DNA of 64,000 nt, taken from Bimuria novae-zelandiae CBS 107.79. Its lineage: Eukaryota; Ascomycota; Dothideomycetes; Pleosporales; Didymosphaeriaceae. Below the pieces are notes generated by a model. It ran no database searches, had not been told where the DNA came from, and saw only the letters and a list, made by a program, of their open reading frames with translations. This document shows positions 47,590 through 58,438 of this stretch, piece by piece. Made by a program: the position numbers and the translations under genes. How positions within the stretch are numbered: the stretch's first letter is position 1; each line of letters starts with the position of its first letter. Location of the stretch: positions 614,393-678,392 of the forward strand of contig ML976663.1 in NCBI GenBank assembly GCA_010015655.1, read 5' to 3'.

Positions 47590-47850
47590 GAGTAAGAGTA
47601 GTGTACGGTGTGCACAGCGTACGGATGGTAGGGGTGGGCAATAACATCTGGTTCTTACTTGTCTTGTTCGTCGTACGGACGAAAAGGAGAATATGTACAT
47701 GTTCGCGCACGGCTGTTCGCGCACGTGCACGCGCATCCTTCTCGCGCGATAACTAGTATTCCGACCGTAACGCTGCTGCGTACGGACAATACTAAATATT
47801 TTAGTAACTTTATATTAGTGCGCTATAGGCTCGACAGGCTCTATAAGTAG
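47590..47850. other. GC-normal island inside copia A
   Basis: About 260 bp retains ordinary GC and many CpA and CpG dinucleotides inside an otherwise AT-rich element. It includes a repeated GTTCGCGCAC. It may be a late insertion, though no clear inverted repeat or duplication was found. Confidence 0.4.
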
Positions 47851-48350
47851 AGGCAGGTTAGCTATAGCGACGTTAGGTTTATAATACTGCTATAGATCGT
47901 GCTGCTGTGCGGTATCCTTATAAAGAAGAATCTATACCTGCTAGTTCTTAGGTTTATTAAGGACTACTATAATACGTGTTATTATAAAATTAGATTCTAT
48001 TACTATTATAGAGTTATGCAGCTATTACACAAGTCGTATATAGTAAGTATTATAGGATTGTTATAAATAATTACAAAATTATAGATAAGTAGTAGTAGTC
48101 TTAGTAGGTGCAAACTAGGCTTATAACTATAATATTAAAAAAAAAGTGTAAGTATTAAGGTAATTATTGTTTTAATTAAGAAGCTACTCTATAGAGCAAT
48201 ATAGTGTGGATCACGTGCACAGGGCCGCACGTACGCGGGTGGCCCAAGCTTCTATACTGAACCGTCACAGACAACGTCTTGACTGAGACGTGCTGCAAGT
48301 ACCTCAAGGGCAACTTCAACAACAATTTGAGCCATCCCTGTAACTGCTAA

Positions 48351-49447
48351 CGCGAGTCAATACTGATAATACTTCACAAGACTGCGATTCGTTCTCTTTG
48401 AGAGGACAGATCCAGACTTTCGGCACGTCCTGCAATATGAACAGGCATGAGGGTATTCTGGCTACGATATCGGATTGCGAGGTTAAACTTGCTGCGAATG
48501 GGGATGCTTCGGGAGCGGAAGGCGTGGGAGTCTAATCTGGGTTGGGACTTCGACCCACGCAGCACTTGGGTGGCGTGGCATGGCGTGGCCGCTGAGACGG
48601 TTCACGATGGCCGGCTCAGTGGGGTCTCTGAGTTGGCACAAGGCATAAGAATGAGAATTTGAGTCTACAGTATGCCTGCGTGGAAGGCTAACCCCCGAGC
48701 CTTCCCATGACCAGTTTCCGTTTGTGAAATCTCTTGCGCAGTGACGTAAACAAATGGTCGCATCAGCGACATGCAACATTCCCACGCAGGTCCAATAGCT
48801 GGGCCGTACCTGCTGCAGCCTTATTCTAAGCTTGCGTGTTGATGACGCCTTAGACGCAGGGCTACATCGACGGCTTCCACTCCGCGACCAGACGGATCTA
48901 CCCACCGCTCATGTCAGGTGCCACTACCATTCCACAGTACAGCTGTTCGATGGTCGTCGATAGTGCGACACGCTTGAGGGGGCGCGAGATGGGGCGCTGG
49001 CGCTGTTGAGGCCTGGGTGTTTCAATAGATGGTGAGCAAGTGGCGTGCAAGGAAGTTTGGTACACGAAAATTTGATGTGGTTCGTGCGTGCTAAGCATGG
49101 GTTAGAAAGGCATGTACAAGCGCGTGTTGCTTCTTTTCATGCATGGTGACGAAGCTGCCAAAGGTATGCAGTGCGCGCAGGTGCATTGAACGAAGTCGCG
49201 ACTAACCTCATGATCTCACTCCCGTGACGATAGCTGTGTTCTCATATAAACATACGTTTGAAGAATTTGTCGTGATAAATTAGGCCAACGCTGATGCTAC
49301 ACAATTCACGGAAACCTAGTGGAGTTGAGCGCCTTGCGACTCGGAACCGAACAACATGAGAGCTTCCTGAACGCCGCGCTTCAACAAAAATATTCATGGC
49401 GATGCTTTCCGAAACGCCTTACTTCCCCGCCCGTATCACGCACCAAT
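48351..49447. other. Intergenic stretch
   Basis: Downstream of the split secreted gene and of the converging Thr-rich gene. Reading frames here lack domain or intron support. Confidence 0.5.
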
Positions 49448-50733
49448 CTAGTGGAGAATACCTAGATGTGCAGTCAGTACAAGCTGTTTTGGCTCATAAA
49501 AAGATCATTCGAAACTCACCACCAGCGGAGATGCAAGCATCTTTCACAGCCTGAGGCGTTGTAGTACTCGTGATAGTGTACCTGTAATCGATAGTCTTCG
49601 TGACTGTCGTGACCGTGGCGAGAATATTCTTCGTCGCGATCTTCGTTGGCGTTGGTGCAGTGACAGTGACCTTCTTAGCAGTCACCACTCCATAAGGTAC
49701 CGTAACGGGAGGAGGCGTCTGAGTCACAACTGTGATGAGCTCACTGGTGTAGGTCGCAACGATTGGAGATGCCGTCGAAATCGCCGTGATAGTACCCCAC
49801 TTGTTCGTGTTGCTCTCAGTCACCCACAGCGGCTGTGGATCTGGTGCGCGTTCGACAAGCGCAAGACGCTCAGCCCTTTCTTGAAGGAAGCGCTCCCTTG
49901 CAAGTTCACGGCGGAAGTCAAGGCCGATGGATTCAATAAGATCTGCCACCGGACCGACAGTCGGCATGATTACGGCGCGACCATCGTATTTCGCTGGACG
50001 AGTGGGCAGCTTGCAGGTAGCTGTCTTTGTCACAGTGATTTGGGTGACGTCGATGGTGTAGGTCGGCACATTTATTGTTAGTAACGCTTTGGTCGAAGTT
50101 GAAGTCACTGTTCTGGGAGTAACGGTAGTCGTAGGAGTCACTGTGGCAGAAGGAATGCTGACTGTTTTCGCTGGTATCAGAGCGACCTCGGTGGACGTTG
50201 TGGTGATGGTTGAGTTGACAATCGGGGTAGTAACCTGTGTGGCAATGATCGTCGGCGTAACCGTCGAAGTAAGTTGAGGTGTAACCGAGAGCTTGAAATC
50301 CCGTTGCGCAGCTAGAGGTTCGCCATCTCCGTTGTTGCTAATAATAATGATGGACCAGTTGCCCGACACAAGCTGGTTCTTGAGCAGTGGGCAAGTTGAA
50401 AGCATATCCGTATTTTCTGGAGTCAACTCTGTGTTGGTGCACAAGCTTTGGTCACCTGAAGGATCGACGAGAACGTTGAATGCAACATCAGGTTGGCAGC
50501 CTGCGAAAGTCAGGTCCCTATTCAAAGATTCACAGGGTCCATGACTCACCTTCAAACTGTTCGACGAGAGTAAAGGGATCACTCGATAATGAATTTTGGA
50601 AGTAAAAGCCATTATCCTGAAAGTTCATGCCATACGAGTGGCATATCGATGGACTGTCTTCCCGGCTTTGGAGATGCTTGCTTTGGAAAGTTGTGAGGCC
50701 CAAAGCCTGCGCGTATCTTGCTATACGAGGCAT
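49448..50733 (-). CDS. Secreted Thr-rich fungal protein
   Basis: Three exons are read, 50733-50550, 50500-49520 and 49461-49448, with introns of 49 nt (GTGAGT donor, CTGAC branch) and 58 nt (GTGAGT donor, CTGAC branch). The model has 392 residues. Family-like blocks are GMNFQDNGFYFQNSL and EGCQPDVAFNVLVDP, then NWSIIIISNNGDGEPLAAQR. They form an N-terminal Cys-containing domain seen in many ascomycete secreted proteins. A Thr/Val-rich, probably O-glycosylated stretch (about 180-270) follows, with a basic interval and more TVTT repeats. The first 30 residues are not a convincing signal peptide, so the true 5' exon may lie upstream or the start may be damaged. Likely role: cell-wall or extracellular; function unknown. 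Confidence 0.7.
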
Positions 50734-51255
50734 GACTTAGGCGGCGAAGGATCACAAGGTGAGAGGGGGGTAGGGAAAGTGGCGATCCAGAGGGCACAAC
50801 TCGACCAATTTTGACATGAATGTTGAACGCTTTATGAAGATCCATGAAACCCAGCGTTTGGGCGGCCGACTGTAAGCCGGTGCGTTCACGGAAGGTTTTC
50901 GCGCCTAGAGAACCCAATGACCCGCTACAGGAATAGACAGGGATCGTTTTATTGTGGACCCAAGAACGAATCAATAGTTTTTCATGACAGCTACGATTGC
51001 AATAACTGGGGTCGTCTCAGGTTGGCATTTGCCAAGTGTGGATACGAATGGTTGAGAGTGGGGTGCTACCGAACCCTCTGTGGGGGACAAGAAGGCCCGC
51101 TCTTCGCGTACCTTTCCCTTGGCAGCATCTGAAGGCAGCAAGAGGCATTTAATTTGCAACTAAGCAATCGTGATTGCGATGTGGGGTCAACCCGAGCGAA
51201 GGTTTGAACGTGATTTCGCATGCAGGGCGCTGGCCAACAACGCGCCTCATATTGT
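50734..51255. other. Intergenic stretch
   Basis: Upstream of the Thr-rich gene; may hide its signal-peptide exon. Nothing else is supported. Confidence 0.4.
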
Positions 51256-52014
51256 ACTACCAGCAACTCTACGCTGCCTTAATACGGTGGAAGTGCGTAG
51301 TATATACTGTATTAGGCTTGGAGATCTGCAGCTCAAGCTGCCTATACCGCAGCCTCTTTATGGCCGAGGACTGTAGAGACAATATTACGCTATGGAAGTA
51401 TTTCTAGCCATCTCTACAACGGATAAGTGTATACCATAGGTAATTGGTCTCAAGGCAATGGATGCTGCCTTAAGGTCCAATGGTCTGACCGCTCTGACTT
51501 CGTATGCACAAGATCAGGCAAATCGAGCTCGTGCGGAAACACTAACTCGTCTGATTGGCGTCCCTTCAACGGACTGCCTTTCGCGCTGCTGTTCTTGCTG
51601 TGCAGCGCGGATCCTTGCGACCGTGTGCGAAAGGCAGATCCCACCCATGAGAAAGTAGGCTTCTTGGACTTCCAAGAACAGCAGCGCGAAAGGCAGCCCG
51701 TTGAAGGGACGCCAATCGGACGAGTTAGTGTTTCCGCACGAGCTCGATTTGCCTGATCTTGTGCATACGAAGTCAGAGCGGTCAGACCATTGGACCTTAA
51801 GGCAGCATCCATTGCCTTGAGACCAATTACCTATGGTATACACTTATCCGTTGTAGAGATGGCTAGAAATACTTCCATAGCGTAATATTGTCTCTACAGT
51901 CCTCGGCCATAAAGAGGCTGCGGTATAGGCAGCTTGAGCTGCAGATCTCCAAGCCTAATACAGTATATACTACGCACTTCCACCGTATTAAGGCAGTGTA
52001 GAGTTGCTGGTAGT
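51256..52014. repeat. Near-perfect inverted repeat, 341-bp arms, 77-bp loop
   Basis: The arms at 51256-51596 and 51674-52014 are reverse complements with only a few mismatches. Both run from ACTACCAGCAACTCTAC to GCGCTGCTGTTCTT at the loop. The arms are GC-normal and contain no recognised protein or RNA family. No target duplication is evident at the outer edges. It may be a foldback element, an inverted duplication or an assembly chimera. Confidence 0.9.
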
Positions 52015-52086
52015 GTCGCGGGTGTGCAGTAGCTGGGGCTGCCGGGGCTGCGGGGCTAGGCGTTGCGCGCTAGACTCCCGACGTTA

Positions 52087-54219
52087 CCGTGCCGAGACAG
52101 TCAGTGCGCAGAGACAAGCAATGCGCACCCCACAACAATCTATCCCCAACTTTGACGCGCCGCATCTCCAACAATATGGACCCGATTAAGGCCACGGTTG
52201 CAGCGATCGAATCGCTAGAACCAGGAGAATCTTTTACATATACAGAAATTGCAAAAAGATTTAGTATGGTTCGCTCTACGTTAACGCGCAGGCACTAACG
52301 CGTTATAAAAGGACGCTAACTCGCTAACTAAGATTAATAAAACCTTAATAACTAATAAGAGAAGGGGCTTCTATAGTATATATAGTATCTTACTAGAAGA
52401 GGGCTACCTCCTACGCGGAGAATAATACAGAACTTTATATTAAAAATTACTAAAAAGGACGTCTCTATATAATAGGTTAATTACTTTATTAGGCGCTACT
52501 ACAACTCCTTAATTTTATAATAGATAATTAGGCTAGATAGCAATTGCTATAACGCTAATTTAGGGGCAAAATATAAGCTTTATTTTAAGCTTCTATATAA
52601 GAAGATAGCGTAGTATGGCGTAGAGCCTTAGCATATCTATAATATGGACGAGAAAGGCTTCCTACTTAGCATCACGGGCAGGTTAAAAAGGATCTTTAAT
52701 AGGCCTCTATATGAGAGTCGCCAAGTCAGGCAATCTATCCAGGATGGCAGCCGTGAGTGGATCTCGCTCATCGCATGCGTGTGCGCTAACAGATCTACTA
52801 TTACTCTATTACTAATCTATTAATCTAACGCTAAAACTCTATAATTAAGCTAGGTTAAAGAAATTAACGCTAACTTTTATAGAGTCTTTATTAGCTTATT
52901 AACCTCTAGATAGTTAAACAACAAGATAGGGCTTTAATAGCTTAAACAAGTATTTAATTACTATATAAAGGAGAAAACTAAAAAAGCTCGACGCGCATAT
53001 TAACTTCTAATACTAAATAAGTATAGATCTTACGTTATAATAGATTTTATTAACTATTATAATAGTAATAAGATCCTCTTAGTAATATTTCCTTCTTATT
53101 TAACTTATACGCTATAGCCTCTAGACGTCTACGTATTTAAGTTTTTTTTTACTACTTATAGTAACGAGCTCTCTATATATCTCTATAGAAGTTAAGGCCT
53201 ATTAATAATTACTAAAAGAGACTTCTTTATAATATTCTAGAGGGCATAGACAACGTTAGTTACGCTATAATTAGTTATTAAAGCTTTTAAGTATATAAGT
53301 ATCTTGCTACTAGATCCTACGCCTATCCTCTATTAATTTAATAAAGATTACTTTCTAGAATAAAGATTACGTAAGAGCTCTACATTAGTACTTAGCGCGT
53401 TAGATTAGCGTAAAATAGAGTAACTTTTACGCTCTATAGTTAAAGATATCTTAGTAGAGGAGACGCGTAAGCTTAGCTAAATAATATACTTAATTTCTAT
53501 ATAAAAGTAGCTCCTAAAGTATAAGAATTAGAGCCTATAAGACACTCTTATTAACTAAAGACAGCGTTCGATAAAGGGCAAGACTCTACTTATTAAGTAG
53601 TCAGATAAGGGGCATAGAGAAGCTATTTTCTAGTCCCCTATCCGCGTATAGAGGGCGCGCGACTTGCGTAATTAATAAAAAGCTAAATAATAATAATTAT
53701 AACTTTAAAAAGAAGAGCAAAGAAAGATATAGATAGTAAATAAATAGCTAAAAGCTTATTTACTATAGGAGAAGCGTGTTACGCGTGTAGTAGCTAAAAA
53801 TACGTAGGCTAAGAAGAGAGCTAATTAAGCTACTAAGCAACGCCTTTATTAATAGGCTTATAAGGCTTAATAATAACTTTAAAAACGTCTTAAAATTGCC
53901 TAAAAAGAAAGGTAAAGAGCTTTAAAAGCTACTTTTATAGTAACTAAAAAAAAAAACCTGTATTAGTACTTACATGCGTTAATAAGGTAGTATTAGCACT
54001 ATAAATGCCCTTATTACGTAAGAGCTAAATAATTAGAACACTAAGTAAATATTTATAATTTAACTATTTAGTAAGTTACTATAGCTCTACAAGACCTTAA
54101 CTCTAGAAAATCTCGTGATAATAGCTATTATAGGCGTCTCTATAGCTTTATGTTGCTGGCCGGGCGATCTTGTTGGGGTGCGCATTGCTTGTCTCTGCGC
54201 ACTGACTGTCTCGGCACGG
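52087..54219 (+). mobile_element. Pogo/Fot1-type DNA transposon 1
   Basis: Inverted repeats of about 47 bp start CCGTGCCGAGACAGTCAGTG at each end, with TA outside (52085-52086 and 54220-54221). The 5' end of the transposase is readable from ATG 52176: MDPIKATVAAIESLEPGES, then YTEIAKRFSMVRSTLTRRH, the helix-turn-helix opening of fungal pogo-type transposases. A DDE core piece, YNMDEKGF, is visible near 52640. The remaining frame is ruined by RIP-type stops. Confidence 0.9.
52176..52298 (+). pseudogene. Transposase N-terminus (helix-turn-helix)
   Basis: Forty residues ending LTRRH match the Psq-type helix-turn-helix of Fot1/pogo transposases. A TAA follows at 52296-52298, and the rest is degraded. 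Confidence 0.8.
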
Positions 54220-54221
54220 TA

Positions 54222-56338
54222 CCGTGTCCGTGCACCCAACGATCGGAGTTAACCAACAATTAGGGCACAACATCTACACCAAATTTCAACGCGTAATAGC
54301 TTAACAACTATACTAGGAATTAATAATACGCTTTTAGAAATTTATAAATTAAATTTAAGTAATAAACTTATATATATAAAAATTATACTTAAGTATAATA
54401 TTAATTATAATATTTTTTACGCGTATACTACGGTGTGCAGGTCCTTTAACGTGTTACTAATAAATAGTAATATAAGCTTACTCTATAATAAGAAGAGGAT
54501 TTTATATAGTATATAAAACTACTCTTTACGTACTACTTACTACCTATAAAAGCTATAGTATAAAATTTTATATCTAAAGTAGCCTAAAATTCTTACTCTA
54601 AAAGCTAGATTATATATTTTTTATATTATTACCGCAATCGCGTTATAACTTAATAAATAATAATTATAAACTCTAATTGCTACAACGCTAAGTCTAAGTA
54701 TAAGTATAAGCTATACTTTAATATCTTATAGTAAAAGATAACTAAGTGCGATATTAAGCTAGCGTATATATATAATATAGATAAGAAGGGCTTTGTAATT
54801 AGGCTACTAAAAAGGTTAAAGCGCATCTTTAGTAAGCGTTAATATAAGAAGAAGGAGGTTAGGCAGGCTTATTAAAATAGCTTATATAAGTAAGTAAGCT
54901 TATTAGTAGTAGTCTACGCGGATAGTACTACACTATTTTTAAATATTATATTTATATTAAAAAACTCTATAATCTAGAGTTATTAGGTAGCTAATATTAA
55001 GATAAGAATATATTTAATTTACGTAGTTTTTTTACCTACAGGCTAAATAAATAATAAAATTAGATTAGCCTAGCTTAAGTAAGTATTTAACTATTATACT
55101 AAGGTAAAGGCGTATTAAAGTTATAGGCTTTTAATAGTAAATAGCTATAAAAGTTACCTAACGTAGGATTTTATTAATTACTATAATTAGAATTAGATAA
55201 TACTTATAGTATTACCCCCTTATAGTACCTAAACGCTATAGCTATTAAATATTATTTATTTTAAGCTACTCTCCTCTACGTACGCCTTTAAGCTTAATAA
55301 TTACCTCTAAAAGTTTTAAGCCCTATTACTATTAATAAAAGATAACTTTATTAGCTTATTTTAGCCTGCCTAGGTAAATATATTTATAAAAAAACTTATA
55401 TAAAACGCCTTTACTACTACAGGAATAAGCCTAATAAACCCTAACGTTATACTTAATAGATTCCGCCACATAACACCTACCAACTTAGGCTTAGTTACCT
55501 CTGGTTCTACGGCTTATTCTATAGAGGATTGGCTTAGAGCTTGCACTACACTGCGCGCGGAAGCTTAGCCAAACTATCCACTACCTATTAACCTAGGTAG
55601 AGCTCCTTTACAATAAACTAGATAGCTTATAGTAATAGCTATACCTAAAATAAAAGCGTTAAAAGTAACCTAGCAGGTAATTAGACTTATAATAGTACTA
55701 AAAGTATTATAGTAGAGTAATAGTATAGTCTTTTCGAGCTTTGCGAGAGGCGCGGGTCTATATAGTAATTACTAAGTAAGAAAAGAAGGAAGAAGAGCTA
55801 AGAAAAATAAAAATAAAAAAGTTAGTAGCTACTAATAAGCTATATAAGAATAAGATAAAAAAAAAGCATTAATAATAATAATAAAAAAAGGAAGCGCGCG
55901 CGTAGGCTAAGGTAAAAAAGTATTAAGTTATTAATACTTAAAAAGCTACTAGAGCTATTACTAAATAAGCTTTTAACTTTATAAAAGCCTTATAATAGTT
56001 TTAAAAAAGTAAGTCTATAACCTTAAAAGCTTTTATAATTAAACTAAAGTCTACGCGTTATGCTATGGGTGCTCGTAGTTTCCTAAAGCCTACGACGCCT
56101 CCTCTGCCCGCGCGCACTCACACAACCCGCAGCGGCCGCACCGCCACATTATATAGATAAATTGTATAGAGAACATTGCTCGCATAGGCCTACAGAACAC
56201 TCCACCAAAATATCTCGCGATATTAGCTATTGTACGTGACTCTGCAGCTTCATTTTTGTAGTAGGCCTCAGGGCTCGGAGCGATCGTTGGTTGACTCCGA
56301 TCGTTGGTTGACTCCGATCGTTGGGTGCACGGACACGG
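54222..56338 (+). mobile_element. Pogo/Fot1-type DNA transposon 2
   Basis: The ends begin CCGTGTCCGTGCACCCAACG. TA lies at 54220-54221, shared with transposon 1, and at 56339-56340. A mutated DDE core (YNIDKKGF) is readable on the plus strand near 54770. The right end carries three tandem copies of CGATCGTTGGTTGACTC-like sequence (about 56281-56330) where the left has one. The last 270 bp keep ordinary GC, unlike the AT-rich centre. Confidence 0.87.
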
Positions 56339-56340
56339 TA

Positions 56341-56798
56341 CGAATTGCAGCGGGTTTCGTCTACTAATCGCTCTTCGACAGCGAGATAAAACTACGTACG
56401 TGGAACCGTAATCTGCAGCTAAAGTTGCAAAAATACACACGAAATTATGAATATCGAGCACAATTCCTCATCTGCCTGTTACTGTGGTTGCATGCTATTC
56501 GAGACCCACGCCATGCCCCACCCAGTGACCAGTCGTGCCTCGTTGCGCAGCGCGGAAGAGAGCGACGAACCGAGTGCTGTGATTGGCTACCGTGGGGGCC
56601 AAAATAGTACCATTGCATGCGGGCTACATTGAGCCAATTTACCCTCGCGGCATTCCCATAATTACTGCGTCTGCCTCGCACCGTTTTCCCAGTCCCCATT
56701 CTCTCCCGCTGACCAACTTGCTGACCTCACCCGTATCCCCTAAACAGTGCGAACTAACCTTTGTTGCACCCACAGAAGGCTTCCACGGTTGCACTACT
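56341..56798. other. Promoter region of the Erg26-like gene
   Basis: Contains a C/T-rich leader before the ATG at 56799. The open frame extends upstream to 56583 but that part shows no conserved sequence. Confidence 0.5.
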
Positions 56799-57965
56799 AT
56801 GGGTCGTCCTGAAGATGCCGTCCGGGGGCTAGGTAATGTGATAGTCATTGGCGGCTGCGGGCTGCTTGGCCACCACGTCGTCAAGTTTCTGCTCGAAAAC
56901 GGAGCGCCCGCGGGCTCCATTACGGTCTTTGACATCTCAGTCAAGAATAACCGCTTTGACAACATCAAGTACATTGCTGGAGACGTCGCCTCCAAAGCAG
57001 ATCTCAAGGCAGCCCTTGAGGGCACGAAGCCCAACGTCATCATCAATGTCGCCTCGCCAGATGCCATGACCCCCGACAAATCCGTCTTTCCGCGATGCAA
57101 TGTCACTGGAGTGCAGAACATTATCGAGTGTGCCCAGGATCTGAGCATACGCGTCCTCGTCCACTCTTCGTCCAGCGAGGTCATCCAAGACTCGTACCAC
57201 GACATGCTTTGGGCTACCGAAGAATGGCCCGTACTGGAAAACCCCGTCAATGGCAGCATCTACGCCAAAACAAAGGCCATCGGCGAGGGCCTGGTGCTTG
57301 CGGCGAATCGTCAGAAAGGCCTGTTCACTACAGCCATCCGTCTTTGCACCATCTTTGGTGAGGGCGATGTGGTCCTTACGAGGCATTTCATCGAGTTGGG
57401 CAAAACGGGCAGGCGAGTCATATTTGTTGAGAGATTGCGGATCGTGCGAAGCTGACTCAACAGTAGGATAAAATTTCAGGTCGGAGAGGGCAAGAACTTG
57501 TACGATTTCATCTATGCTGGGAATGCGGCAGAAGGGCATCTGCTCGCAGCCCAGGCCCTCCTGCGGGCCGCCGAATCAAAAGAAGCCATCCCTGAGAACA
57601 AGCGCGTCGACGGCGAAGCCTTCAACATGACAAACGGCGAGCGGTGGCTCTTCTGGGGCGTTGCGCGCTTCATGTCTACGGCGGCGGGCTACCCGATCGA
57701 CGAGCAGGACGTCTGGAAGTTGCCCATGGGGCTGGTCTGCTTCTTAATGGCTATTTGGGAATTCATATACTGGATCTTCACCTTCGGCGGCGAGCCTGAA
57801 GTCAAGGCGAAAATGCTGCGGTATACCGGCCAGATCCGTACCTTCAACATTACGAAAGCGCGAGAGCGGCTAGGTTACGAGCCTCGGGTGACGCTCGAAG
57901 AGGGGTTCCGCCGCGCGGTCAATTGGCACCTCGCTAAGGACAATGCAAAGGGGAAAAAAGCGTAG
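56799..57965 (+). CDS. NAD-dependent 3-beta-HSD/sterol-4-alpha-carboxylate dehydrogenase-like protein
   Basis: The product has 370 residues and is a short-chain-type dehydrogenase of the 3-beta-HSD/Erg26 group, which act on sterol C3/C4. A Rossmann start VIVIGGCGLLGHHVV gives the GGxGxxG nucleotide motif, and the catalytic pair is in SIYAKTKAIGE (YxxxK). After the intron comes FQVGEGKNLYDFIYAGNAAE, then a hydrophobic stretch VCFLMAIWEFIYWIF that may anchor it in the ER membrane. The best-fitting splice joins AG at 57411-57412 to G at 57467. This implies a GC–AG intron (57413-57466, 54 nt, donor GCGAGT, branch CTGAC). A GT-donor alternative at 57416-57480 loses the conserved IKFQ. ATG 56799 is chosen because conservation begins within a few residues of it. 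The true ERG26 or a paralogue in a secondary pathway is equally possible. Confidence 0.85.
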
Positions 57966-58438
57966 CTGCATGGGTGGCGCCGTTCGGCCACCAACGGACA
58001 TTACCCACTCTGCCGGGTCGGTCGCGCTACAACCTGGATAGCACATAGTTGATTGCGCGAAGCTGGGGCTGGAACGCAAGTCGCGCGCGGCAATACTCAT
58101 GTGCCCGGATAATGGAGAAATTCACATTTGCCACCCGCCCGAGATAGAAAACTGTCACAGGGGCGGGTATAAGTTCCCTAAATCAAGCATTACATCCCTT
58201 AAGATATATTATATCACCTGACTTTCTCAGCCCTCGCACTAGCTATAGCCGGCTTTATTGTAATCCAGTTCGGTTCTTTTCTCTTAAAAAGACCTTTTAT
58301 TAGGCTTTGAGTTGGGCTGAATAGGAGTGCGGAAGCATATGCCTGAAGAGGGCTGTTCTCTATTGCCCACTTATGAAACATGAAAAATCGGCGCGCATCT
58401 CTAACTAGTTCATTTAATGCAGATGCATCTGTTCTTCT
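57966..58438. other. Intergenic stretch between converging genes
   Basis: Shared 3' flank; no gene or repeat seen. Confidence 0.5.

Larger units (their letters stand above)
32333..48269 (-). mobile_element. Copia A: RIP-degraded LTR element, host of the nest
   Basis: The 5' LTR is on the right (48128-48269, 142 bp). The 3' LTR is on the left (32333-34259, split by a DNA transposon). Each ends in ACA on the plus strand (ACCGTCACA), and the pair is flanked by GACAA. Minus-strand orientation follows from the primer site beside the right LTR (48107-48127, reading GTTATAAGCC on the minus strand) and a purine tract AAGGGGTG beside the left LTR. Inside the left LTR, TGTAACGTCG corresponds to TATAATATTA in the right LTR, a pure C-to-T and G-to-A series. 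The internal region, in two pieces (34260-36133 and 44798-48106), is AT-rich with no open frames, as expected after RIP. Confidence 0.88.
32211..48350 (+). pseudogene. Small secreted Cys-rich gene split by a 15.9-kb transposon nest
   Basis: The 5' part (32211-32332) encodes a signal peptide (MKLSLFLTFLFALFFG) and a short mature start containing ECHCWF. It is interrupted after GACAA at 32328-32332. The 3' part lies at 48275-48350, directly after the second copy of GACAA (48270-48274), in the matching frame. It adds a Cys pair and two more Cys before a TAA at 48348-48350. The pre-insertion gene would have had 66 codons including stop, that is 65 residues, with six Cys. Size, signal peptide and Cys content fit the class of small secreted fungal effectors; no named effector is recognised. 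With the insertion present, translation would enter the LTR and stop at 32394-32396. Confidence 0.82.

Noticed and set aside
48374..49098. Short frames on both strands after the split secreted gene
   Set aside because: No domain, signal peptide or splice evidence.
51427..51843. Paired 109-120-residue frames on both strands
   Set aside because: They exist because the sequence is palindromic; no family is recognised.
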